Positions 16,032 through 22,516 of a DNA stretch of 22,735 nucleotides are shown here, piece by piece; the first letter of the stretch is position 1; every line of letters begins with the position of its first letter. The translations under genes were made by a program, and so were the position numbers. The notes under the pieces are model-generated. The model was given only the letters and a program-made list of their open reading frames with translations, ran no database searches and was not told the DNA's origin. This stretch comes from Bacteroidota bacterium (GTDB lineage: Bacteria; Bacteroidota; Bacteroidia; Chitinophagales; Chitinophagaceae). The stretch spans positions 1 through 22,735 of the forward strand of contig CANHJA010000009.1 in assembly GCA_947460795.1 (NCBI GenBank). The letters are read 5' to 3'.

Positions 16032-17255
16032 ATGTTGCAACATGTTAAAAATATTTCAATCAACGATTTTACCTATCTCTTACCAGATGAGAAAATTGCT
16101 CGCTACCCTTTAGAAAAAAGAGACGAATCCAAATTATTGGTTTATCAAAACGGAGTTATATCAGATTTTAAATTCAATGAAATTACTTCTATTTTAAATG
16201 AAAATTCATTGCTGATCAGCAATGAAACAAAAGTAATTGCATCGCGTTTATTGTTTCAAACTTTATCAGGTGCTAATATTGAAGTCTTTTGTTTAGAGAC
16301 TCATTTTCCTGCTGAAATAAATCAAAGTTTACAATCAAATTCTTCTGTGCAATGGATGTGTATGATTGGAAATTCTAAAAAATGGAAGCCAGAAGAGTCG
16401 TTAACAATGGTTTGCAATGAATTTAATTTAACCGTAAAAAAAGTTTCACAACAACAAAATGGCTGGATTGTTTTATTCGAATGGGATAATTCATCTAAAA
16501 CATTTGCTGATATTTTAGCACAAGCAGGACATATTCCATTGCCTCCCTATTTAAATCGAACAGACGAGGAAAGTGATAAGGTACGCTATCAAACTATTTT
16601 TGCAAAACACGAAGGTTCGGTGGCAGCACCTACAGCAGGTTTGCATTTTTCAAATGAAGTGGTTCATAATTTGGCAACAAAAAATATTCATTTCGCTACA
16701 GTAACGTTGCATGTTGGAGCGGGTACATTCTTGCCTGTAAAAGCAGATACATTGGAAGGGCATCACATGCACGAAGAAATTTTTGTAGTTACTTTAGATT
16801 CATTGCGCAAAATTAGAAATAATAATGGGCAACGAATAGTAGTTGGAACGACTTCATTAAGAACTATTGAAAGTCTTTATTGGACTGCCATTCAATTGCA
16901 ATCAAATGAAGCATTAAATCTTTCAGATTGTCATGTGACACAATGGATGCCGTATGAACAAATGCCAAGCATGACAGCTAATGAAGCACTTGATTTATTA
17001 ATTCATCATGCAGAAAAAAATAATTTAACACAAATTAGCGGAAAGACCAGTTTGCTAATTGCGCCGGGCTATGATGTAAAAATGGTCGATGGAATCATCA
17101 CAAATTTTCATCAACCCAATAGCACATTGTTGTTGTTGGTTTCTGCCATGGTAGGCGATGATTGGCAAACCATTTATGAACATGCTCTGCAAAATAATTA
17201 TCGATTTTTAAGTTTTGGCGATAGCTCTTTATTGATGAAAAAAACAAATGCATAA
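16032..17255 (+). CDS. queA: S-adenosylmethionine:tRNA ribosyltransferase-isomerase (long form)
   Basis: QueA transfers and isomerises the ribosyl group of S-adenosylmethionine onto 7-aminomethyl-7-deazaguanine in tRNA, making epoxyqueuosine at the wobble position. Family motifs are clear: HIPLPPY (167-173), GSVAAPTAGLHF (195-206), LHVGAGTFLPV (226-236), GTTSLRTIES (272-281), ITNFHQPNSTLLLLV (356-370) and YRFLSFGDSSL (390-400). At 407 residues it is longer than the usual 340-350; most of the excess lies between about 282 and 345, in the region leading to APGYDVKMVDGIITNF. The ATG at 16032 is supported by the promoter-like box just upstream. Its end overlaps an in-frame ATG of the next gene, but the likely start there lies 10 bases after the queA stop. 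Confidence 0.9.
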   Translation: MLQHVKNISINDFTYLLPDEKIARYPLEKRDESKLLVYQNGVISDFKFNEITSILNENSLLISNETKVIASRLLFQTLSGANIEVFCLETHFPAEINQSLQSNSSVQWMCMIGNSKKWKPEESLTMVCNEFNLTVKKVSQQQNGWIVLFEWDNSSKTFADILAQAGHIPLPPYLNRTDEESDKVRYQTIFAKHEGSVAAPTAGLHFSNEVVHNLATKNIHFATVTLHVGAGTFLPVKADTLEGHHMHEEIFVVTLDSLRKIRNNNGQRIVVGTTSLRTIESLYWTAIQLQSNEALNLSDCHVTQWMPYEQMPSMTANEALDLLIHHAEKNNLTQISGKTSLLIAPGYDVKMVDGIITNFHQPNSTLLLLVSAMVGDDWQTIYEHALQNNYRFLSFGDSSLLMKKTNA

Positions 17256-17265
17256 AATACATTCC

Positions 17266-18084
17266 ATGAAAAAAATAATATTATTCTTTTTAATTGTAAT
17301 TCCAATTGCACTTTTCTCAAAAAATTCAACGGAAGGTTCTATCAAATATCAAATTACTTATAAAGAAGCAAAAGAAACTCTTTTGCAATTAGTATTGCTT
17401 GATAGCTTAACCAATGACACAATCACAAATTCGATTGAAATTGCTTGTGTAAATCAACAAGATTCTTCAATAAAAGAGAACGTGTTGGTGTATGATTATG
17501 AAAAAATGATTCAGCCCATCTCATTCATTCCGGCATTGTATACATTTAAAAATAGTGGTTGCAAAGTAAGTAATGTAGATATCAAGAAGAATAAATTAAA
17601 TTGTGTAACATTATTTATTTCAAGAGGTACTGTAGCTTTTTTATATTCGCTGACTGATACAACGCGAGTTGATTTAGAGGCTAAAATGATGTTTCAGCAA
17701 TACGATCCGCAGCACGCTATGCTGCAAGATTGTAAAAAAATAGGGAATTATCAATCGGGCAATTATTTTATAGAAATCAATACATTTCCTGTTTCAAAAA
17801 AACGATTGAAAGTAGAGGCTGGACAAATAAATACAATCGTCATTGAAAAACCAGGAAAACTCATCATCAATAAGCCAACAAGTATTTCGTCATTAAAAAT
17901 ATTTGAAAATAAATTTCGTACTTGGAGAGAAAATAAAGAACTCGATTTAAATTCCAAAGCATCTTATAATCTAACAATTCAACCTGGAAATTATAAATTT
18001 ACTTGGATTGAAAATAATACCCAAAAGGAATCAATGATTGTTATTCAATCTAATCAAACAGAAAACCTCTTGTTTAGTAAGTAA
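17266..18084 (+). CDS. Secreted beta-rich protein of unknown function
   Basis: Protein of 272 residues not recognised as a named family. MKKIILFFLIVIPIALFSKN is a signal peptide, without a lipobox, so export to the periplasm or beyond is likely. The second half shows three related segments, each beginning Y/N-x-F or GNY followed by an alternating hydrophobic run: PALYTFKNSGCKVSN, SGNYFIEINTFPVSKK (followed by IEKPGKLIINK) and PGNYKFTWIENNTQKE. This looks like repeated beta units of an immunoglobulin- or PEGA-like type, though that is inference. I chose the ATG at 17266 over 17248 because it directly begins the signal peptide. It is probably cotranscribed with queA and converges on prfB with three bases between stop codons. 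Confidence 0.65.
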   Translation: MKKIILFFLIVIPIALFSKNSTEGSIKYQITYKEAKETLLQLVLLDSLTNDTITNSIEIACVNQQDSSIKENVLVYDYEKMIQPISFIPALYTFKNSGCKVSNVDIKKNKLNCVTLFISRGTVAFLYSLTDTTRVDLEAKMMFQQYDPQHAMLQDCKKIGNYQSGNYFIEINTFPVSKKRLKVEAGQINTIVIEKPGKLIINKPTSISSLKIFENKFRTWRENKELDLNSKASYNLTIQPGNYKFTWIENNTQKESMIVIQSNQTENLLFSK

Positions 18085-18087
18085 TCA

Positions 18088-19173
18088 TTATTGTTCTGTA
18101 CCCATTAATAAATAGGCCTTGATGAAACCATCCAACTCGCCATCCATAATTGGGCCCACATTGCCTACTTCGTAATCTGTTCTGTGGTCTTTAATCATTT
18201 TGTACGGATGAAAAACATAGGATCGAATTTGTGAACCCCACTCAATTTTCTTTTTGTTGGCATTGGCTTCGTCTCTGATGGCATTTCTTTTTTGCAATTC
18301 AATTTCATACAATCTACTTTTAAGCATTTGCATTGCCAATTCCCTGTTCCCAAGTTGGCTTCTGTCTTGCTGACAAACCACTACAATGCCTGTAGGAATG
18401 TGAGTTAACTGTACTTTGGTTTCTACTTTATTAACGTTTTGTCCGCCAGCACCACCACTTCGAGAGGTTTCCATTTTAATATCCGCAGGTAAAATTTCTA
18501 TGTTAATGGTATCGTCAACTAATGGATATACGTTTACTGAAGCAAAACTGGTATGACGACGCGCATTGCTATCAAAAGGCGAAATACGCACCAAGCGATG
18601 CACGCCATTTTCACTTTTCAATAATCCAAATGCAAAGCTTCCTTCAATTTGAAATGTACATGTTTTTATACCAGCACCATCTCCCCATTGCCAATCTACT
18701 TCCGAAATAGACCAACCTTGTTTTTGAGCATACATTCTATACATACGAGCCAATATTTCGGCCCAATCTTGGCTTTCGGTTCCACCGGCTCCAGCATTAA
18801 TTTGCAACATCGCCGTCAGCTCATCTTCGGGCTCGTTTAAAGTAGATTTAAATTCTAATTCATCAATTTTTTCAATTGCTAAATCAAAGGCTTGTTTTGC
18901 GTCCTCTTCTGCGGCTTCGCCCTCTTTCCAAAACTCAAACATCACAGCAAAATCTTCTACAGCTGCTTCGGTTTTAGTATACAAATCGGTCCAAAATGAA
19001 TTGGTTTTTATTTCTTTTAATACCGCGGTTGCTCGTTTATTGTCGTCCCAAAAACCAGCTGATAAACTCAACGCTTTATCATTCTCAATTTTATGGAGTT
19101 TTTCATCTAAATTTAAATAATTACGCAACGATTTTACTCGTTCACGCATTTCTTTTAATTGTTCAATCGTCAT
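18088..19173 (-). CDS. prfB: Peptide chain release factor 2
   Basis: Release factor 2 ends translation at UGA and UAA codons. The 361-residue protein has the RF2 codon-recognition tripeptide SPF (198-200, in RISPFDSNARR) and the catalytic GGQ (243-245, in SRSGGAGGQNVNKVE). The N-terminal helical domain carries the usual SAGFWDDN motif. The reading frame is continuous from the ATG: where many bacteria have the autoregulatory in-frame UGA and +1 frameshift (near codon 25, after ...RGYL), this gene reads RNYLNLDEKL without a stop. A TATATTTG box lies seven bases upstream of the start. Confidence 0.96.
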   Translation of the reverse strand: MTIEQLKEMRERVKSLRNYLNLDEKLHKIENDKALSLSAGFWDDNKRATAVLKEIKTNSFWTDLYTKTEAAVEDFAVMFEFWKEGEAAEEDAKQAFDLAIEKIDELEFKSTLNEPEDELTAMLQINAGAGGTESQDWAEILARMYRMYAQKQGWSISEVDWQWGDGAGIKTCTFQIEGSFAFGLLKSENGVHRLVRISPFDSNARRHTSFASVNVYPLVDDTINIEILPADIKMETSRSGGAGGQNVNKVETKVQLTHIPTGIVVVCQQDRSQLGNRELAMQMLKSRLYEIELQKRNAIRDEANANKKKIEWGSQIRSYVFHPYKMIKDHRTDYEVGNVGPIMDGELDGFIKAYLLMGTEQ

Positions 19174-19180
19174 AAGATGG

Positions 19181-19188
19181 CAAATATA
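19181..19188 (-). promoter_or_regulatory. -7 promoter box for prfB
   Basis: The minus strand reads TATATTTG seven bases before the prfB ATG (TATATTTG-CCATCTT-ATG), matching TAnnTTTG. A degenerate GATGnnn heptamer array starts just upstream. The predicted leader is about three bases or none. Confidence 0.5.
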
Positions 19189-19194
19189 AGGAGA

Positions 19195-19215
19195 GATGTT
19201 CGATGTCTGATGATA
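19195..19215. repeat. Degenerate heptamer repeat GATGnnn upstream of prfB
   Basis: Three adjacent seven-base units GATGTTC, GATGTCT and GATGATA. They resemble the array near 20954-20982. Both lie just upstream of a minus-strand gene. Confidence 0.5.
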
Positions 19216-19275
19216 GCGTGATGATTTTGAATATGATCACTTCAGTTTCGAATTAATTATCGTTAGGTTTCTTAG

Positions 19276-19312
19276 CAAATTAAATAAACAGATTGGTGAG
19301 GTGCCAATCTGT
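19276..19312 (-). terminator. Intrinsic terminator of the HNH unit
   Basis: ACAGATTGG (19288-19296) pairs perfectly with CCAATCTGT (19304-19312) around a seven-base loop. On the minus strand the stem is followed by TTATTTAATTT, and it lies 22 bases past the stop of the 81-residue gene. The left arm also forms one end of an inverted repeat around the unit. Confidence 0.7.
19277..19296 (-). repeat. Left inverted-repeat end of the HNH cassette
   Basis: Read on the minus strand this is CCAATCTGTTTATTTAATTT. The other end (20106-20125, plus strand) is CCAATCTGTTTGATTTATGT: 11 identical bases, then ATTTA after a one-base gap. Together the two bracket the HNH and 81-residue genes. Confidence 0.35.
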
Positions 19313-19334
19313 AGAAAATTGTTTCAAACATACC

Positions 19335-19580
19335 TTAATTCGTCTCTGTTTGTTTATTGTAAATCAGTTGGCAAACTTTATCCATCGCTTTAAAAATGGC
19401 AACATCAAAATTGGGTGCTTTCGTAATGGATGTTAATGTTACAACGGCATTGTATAAAATTTCGTTTTCTTTACGAACCATTCGTTCTATTAGATGAACT
19501 TGATTGCTGCCTTTTGGGGATTCTGAAACGACAATTTCTTCTGTATTTACATCGATTGCAAATAATAAATTCTTATTCAT
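19335..19580 (-). CDS. Small protein of unknown function
   Basis: Unrecognised protein of 81 residues without a signal peptide, transmembrane segment or cysteine cluster (one Cys, near the C-terminus). It starts MNKNLLFAIDVNTEEIVVSE and ends in an amphipathic helix with FDVAIFKAMDKVCQLIYN. It lies 24 bases downstream of the secreted HNH gene on the same strand and just before a hairpin terminator, so the two are probably cotranscribed. Because the HNH protein carries a signal peptide and this one seems cytoplasmic, it could be an immunity or regulatory partner, but nothing in the sequence proves that. Coding status is supported by position and a plausible ATG with an A-rich upstream; certainty is moderate. 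Confidence 0.55.
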   Translation of the reverse strand: MNKNLLFAIDVNTEEIVVSESPKGSNQVHLIERMVRKENEILYNAVVTLTSITKAPNFDVAIFKAMDKVCQLIYNKQTETN

Positions 19581-19604
19581 TGTTTTTTTAATTTGGTTTA
19601 TAAT

Positions 19605-20048
19605 TTATCCATGTAAATGACATCGTCCATTAGAATTGGTCGTTTTGTTTTTACATCTAGTTCCTTTTTTGGTGGTACCTGAACATTGGCTTGAATTACC
19701 CGAATTGCTTGAGTGCGCATTTGAATTAGATGAAGAAGGTCTTGTTGTTTTTCCATCACAGCAGTTTGTGCCCACTTTTTTATTGTGTACTTTACAAAAG
19801 CAACTGTTTGATTTGCTTCGATTGCATTTCATGCAAAGTAATTGAATGTTGGATGCATCACTGCTGCCACCACAAGAAAATGGAATTACATGATCGTATT
19901 CTAATCTTATAGAACTGCCACAACATCTGCACATTCCTCCATCTCTTGTGTAAACAATTTTTTTTGTTGTGCCTGAAATATATCGACTCTGTGAAAAACT
20001 ACAAACACTGAATAGAAGGAACGATAAGATGATAAGTAAATTTTTCAT
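19605..20048 (-). CDS. Secreted HNH endonuclease-like protein
   Basis: Protein of 147 residues with a signal peptide (MKNLLIILSFLLFSVCSFSQ, cleavage near residue 20) followed by a compact HNH nuclease domain. The zinc-type knuckle pairs are C40/C43 and C72/C75. The catalytic HNH core is YDHVIPFSCGG with D52-H53, then N67 in DASNIQLLC and CNRSKSN with N76. A Ser/Asn-rich linker (about 100-120) leads to a C-terminal motif C-x-G-T-x4-G-x-R-C-K...G-R-C-H-x-H, which looks like a small zinc-binding domain. The domain order (signal, HNH, linker, zinc motif) is unusual for restriction-type HNH proteins, which are cytoplasmic, and suggests extracellular or periplasmic nucleic-acid degradation. It is first in a unit with the 81-residue protein. 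Function is inferred from motifs only. Confidence 0.8.
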   Translation of the reverse strand: MKNLLIILSFLLFSVCSFSQSRYISGTTKKIVYTRDGGMCRCCGSSIRLEYDHVIPFSCGGSSDASNIQLLCMKCNRSKSNSCFCKVHNKKVGTNCCDGKTTRPSSSNSNAHSSNSGNSSQCSGTTKKGTRCKNKTTNSNGRCHLHG

Positions 20049-20085
20049 TAGTATATTTTTATTATTTGAGGAGTTTAGTTTTTTT

Positions 20086-20100
20086 TAAATCATTGATTTA
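20086..20100. promoter_or_regulatory. Perfect palindrome upstream of the HNH gene
   Basis: TAAATCA-T-TGATTTA is a 7+7 inverted repeat with one central base, about 37 bases upstream of the HNH start. It is AT-rich and not followed by a T run on the minus strand, so it looks more like a possible operator than a terminator; chance cannot be excluded. Confidence 0.3.
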
Positions 20101-20105
20101 CAAAG

Positions 20106-20125
20106 CCAATCTGTTTGATTTATGT
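20106..20125 (+). repeat. Right inverted-repeat end of the HNH cassette
   Basis: CCAATCTGTTTGATTTATGT, partner of the left end at 19277-19296 (11 identical bases plus ATTTA after a one-base gap, in inverted orientation). Confidence 0.35.
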
Positions 20126-20234
20126 GTAAATTTAAATATTTCAAATCAACTATCCAAATCAACAAAACATCAATTTTTTTCTAGAGTTTACTGACTTTTT
20201 TTATGAGTAGCTGCGAAATAAATTTTGGTAAGGT

Positions 20235-20945
20235 TTAAATCAAATCTGCAATATCGGCCAATGCCATGGGAAGGGGTAGATCTTCATATTCTGAAATTGC
20301 ATACCAAGTGAGATCTTCGGTGTCAATAAATTCGAGGCAAGATGCGCCAATGGATAATTTATAATCGAGGTGAGTATAGCTGGGCACAAAGTAGCCAGGG
20401 TAAAAAAAATCGAGTTTGTTTTCGAGGCAAATGTCTATTTGTAAATAAATTAAATATTTGCCTAAACTGTGGTTTTTATATTTGGGATGATAATAGGATG
20501 AAATTCCTTCGGCACTTTTGTGACCTACATCAAAATAGCTGCAAGCAATGAGTTCGTTTTGATCATATAAATTAATTTCATAAGTATTAAAAACATCCTC
20601 TTTTTGAGTTCCAAAAAAGTACATCAAATCGGTTAAGGAAGTAGAAGTTCTAAAGGGCATGGCTTCTCTGTAGGTTTGAAATAATTTTTCGTGGGCTTCG
20701 TCAATGGCAAACTTTTTAAGTTCGATGCGAAAATCTTTATTTCTCTTACGAAGGTTGTGGTAGGTTTTGGTATGCACGTAATCTTTTAATCGGTTTCGTA
20801 ACCAAATGGTTCTGTAAATGCGCTGTTGAAACGTAACAAAATTAGTTGTAAACAAAGATTGTCCCATTCGAAACCAACCTATAGCCAGCATTTGGTCTAA
20901 TACTTGTGGTTCATGTTTGGTAGGGTAAATGAATTGTTCAAACAT
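20235..20945 (-). CDS. Arginyl-tRNA--protein transferase-like enzyme (ATE C-terminal type)
   Basis: Protein of 236 residues whose C-terminal half matches the ATE/Bpt aminoacyl-tRNA-protein transferase fold: LIACSYFDVGHKSAEGISS (132-150), YYHPKYKNHSLGKYLIYLQI (151-170), FFYPGYFVPSYTHLDYKLS (180-198) and a closing ISEYEDLP-like region. These enzymes add Arg or Leu from tRNA to protein N-termini, marking them for degradation. The N-terminal half keeps GWFRMGQSLFTTN and LRKRNKDF, which align with the ATE N-domain, but the usual cysteines are missing: the only cysteines are C135, C173 and C203. It may instead be a divergent GNAT-fold acyltransferase. A TAATTTTG promoter box with a TTG at -33 spacing lies upstream of a leader of about 45 bases that contains a heptamer repeat. 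Confidence 0.72.
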   Translation of the reverse strand: MFEQFIYPTKHEPQVLDQMLAIGWFRMGQSLFTTNFVTFQQRIYRTIWLRNRLKDYVHTKTYHNLRKRNKDFRIELKKFAIDEAHEKLFQTYREAMPFRTSTSLTDLMYFFGTQKEDVFNTYEINLYDQNELIACSYFDVGHKSAEGISSYYHPKYKNHSLGKYLIYLQIDICLENKLDFFYPGYFVPSYTHLDYKLSIGASCLEFIDTEDLTWYAISEYEDLPLPMALADIADLI

Positions 20946-20953
20946 ATAAGAGT

Positions 20954-20982
20954 GAAGGCAGATGACAGATGTCAGATGTCAG
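20954..20982. repeat. Tandem heptamer repeat (GATGTCA)
   Basis: Four consecutive seven-base units, GAAGGCA, GATGACA, GATGTCA, GATGTCA, then G. On the minus strand they lie in the 5' leader of the arginyltransferase-like gene, 8 bases before its start. A related array lies near 19195-19215. Confidence 0.65.
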
Positions 20983-20995
20983 TTTTTTTTAGTTT

Positions 20996-21028
20996 CAAAA
21001 TTAGGGGATTATAAAATAATTTTTCAAA
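20996..21028 (-). promoter_or_regulatory. Promoter of the arginyltransferase-like gene
   Basis: On the minus strand TTTG (21025-21028) and TAATTTTG (20996-21003) are separated by 21 bases, close to the Bacteroidota -33/-7 arrangement. The -7 box lies 50 bases before the ATG at 20945. Confidence 0.5.
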
Positions 21029-21063
21029 TTGATTCTGTAAATATTCATAATTGGTGCAGGCAT

Positions 21064-21867
21064 TTATTTGTCAACAACTCCAATCATTACGCCAAACTCG
21101 CCATCGGTTTGAATGAAGTTTTGTGAGGGCGCATAAAATCGGCTCACAAATCCATCCAAATACAAGGCTTCTTTACAGCCGTGATCTTGATAAAATTTGG
21201 CAAATTGGTAAAAATTAATGGGCTGTGCACTCATCGAAAACAATACATTTCCGTTGCTATCGATGCCCACGCCATTTCGAATGTTTAGGTTGCTGCTTTC
21301 TTTTTCAAATAAGGAATTTATCTTGCCTTCATGAATCAGTAGGGGACCGCTTTGGGTAGCATAATAGGCTTCCTTTAAATATTGTTTTGCATTTTTGGTG
21401 GAGGTTACAATGGCTTTTTTATTTTTTGTGAGCAGAAAAACCCCGTTCGGATTTAAGTAAAAATTGCCTTTCCCTTTTCGAGTATTGAGTGGAGTAATGG
21501 TTTTGCCTTTATGTACAAACCAACCCAAGGGCGATTGATTTTCCATGTACATGCCTCCATTGCATGCAAAAAGTAATTGTTGGTTTTGTTGTTTGCAAAC
21601 ATTTTTTAAATAGCCTAAACTTCCAATGATGCTGTCTTTTGTGTCTTTCCAGAAAAGTTGAATCTCTTCTTTTTTTGAATCGACAGTATAATAAACAAAG
21701 GCATCTTTGGCTGCCGCATTGTTGAGGGCACCTATAATTTCTTTGCCAGCTTTATGAGCTTGATTTTTAATTTCCTTTTTAGTTTGTTCGTCCAGTTGAT
21801 TGCAACTAATGAGAATTAATAGCAAAAAAGAGGTTAGATATCGGAAGTCATTTATTGGGGATTGCAT
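21064..21867 (-). CDS. Phosphodiester glycosidase family lipoprotein
   Basis: Lipoprotein of 267 residues. The N-terminus has the hydrophobic run LTSFLLLILISC with a lipobox cysteine at C22, so it should be anchored in the envelope. The rest matches the NAGPA (phosphodiester alpha-N-acetylglucosaminidase-like) domain: ACNGGMY (101-107), the family's FNGGYF-type loop; LNPNGVF (138-144); ATQSGPLLI (170-178); NIRNGVGID (195-203) and ALYLDGFVS (234-242), the conserved D-G near the end. The exact substrate is unknown; family members act on sugar phosphodiesters, including cell-wall or exopolysaccharide linkages. It lies 44 bases downstream of coaE on the same strand, so cotranscription is likely. 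Confidence 0.82.
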   Translation of the reverse strand: MQSPINDFRYLTSFLLLILISCNQLDEQTKKEIKNQAHKAGKEIIGALNNAAAKDAFVYYTVDSKKEEIQLFWKDTKDSIIGSLGYLKNVCKQQNQQLLFACNGGMYMENQSPLGWFVHKGKTITPLNTRKGKGNFYLNPNGVFLLTKNKKAIVTSTKNAKQYLKEAYYATQSGPLLIHEGKINSLFEKESSNLNIRNGVGIDSNGNVLFSMSAQPINFYQFAKFYQDHGCKEALYLDGFVSRFYAPSQNFIQTDGEFGVMIGVVDK

Positions 21868-21911
21868 CTATATTTAAAATTGGTGATAATTATTTTTTTT
21901 AAATTGTAAAT

Positions 21912-22496
21912 CTAACATCTTTTCAAAAGCTCTTCATGTAATTTCAATACTTGTGGAATTACTAAATGTTCATCGTCATTGAGGATTTCATAATCGCAAA
22001 ATTTTCTTTTTTCTTCATCAGAAAGTTGTTTGTTTGCCCGGTTCATGGCTTCATTGTGCGAGGTGTGGTCTCGTTTTATTACGCGAACAATTCGTTTTTC
22101 TAAAGGGCAAGAAACCAATATCAATTTATCCAAGGAAAGATTGGAGGCACTTTCAATCATTAATGCGGCTTCTTTAATTGCATAGGGAGCTGTTTGTTTT
22201 TGCATCCAATTATCGGCATGTATTTTCACTCTAGGGTGCACGATGCTATTGAGTACTTTTAATTTTTCAATGTCATTAAATACAAGGTCTCGGAGAGCAT
22301 CTTTGTCAAAATAATTATTTTTATAAACGCCTTCACCAAAATGAGCTATGATTTCTTGTTTCATTGCTGCATCGGTATCATATAACTTTTTGGCTTCATC
22401 ATCGGCATAATAAATAGGAATGCCCAATGTTTGAAATATTTTACAAACAGTAGTTTTCCCGCTGCCAATTCCTCCTGTAATGCCAATTTTAAGCAT
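21912..22496 (-). CDS. coaE: Dephospho-CoA kinase
   Basis: CoaE phosphorylates the 3'-hydroxyl of dephospho-CoA to make coenzyme A, the last step of CoA biosynthesis. It has 194 residues, a normal length. The P-loop is GGIGSGKTT (8-16), the dephospho-CoA contact stretch is IYYADDEAKKLY, and the later LNSIVHPRV and ERIV-type RVIKRDHTSHNEA segments are typical. I chose the ATG at 22496 (MLKIGITGG); a longer in-frame reading starts at a TTG that is itself part of the TACTTTTG promoter box. The gene is first in an apparent unit with the phosphodiester glycosidase lipoprotein. Confidence 0.95.
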   Translation of the reverse strand: MLKIGITGGIGSGKTTVCKIFQTLGIPIYYADDEAKKLYDTDAAMKQEIIAHFGEGVYKNNYFDKDALRDLVFNDIEKLKVLNSIVHPRVKIHADNWMQKQTAPYAIKEAALMIESASNLSLDKLILVSCPLEKRIVRVIKRDHTSHNEAMNRANKQLSDEEKRKFCDYEILNDDEHLVIPQVLKLHEELLKRC

Positions 22497-22508
22497 GATT
22501 CTTTTTTT

Positions 22509-22516
22509 CAAAAGTA
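22509..22516 (-). promoter_or_regulatory. -7 promoter box for coaE
   Basis: The minus strand reads TACTTTTG, matching TAnnTTTG, 12 bases before the coaE ATG. A TTG lies 21 bases upstream of it, an acceptable -33 position. Confidence 0.5.
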
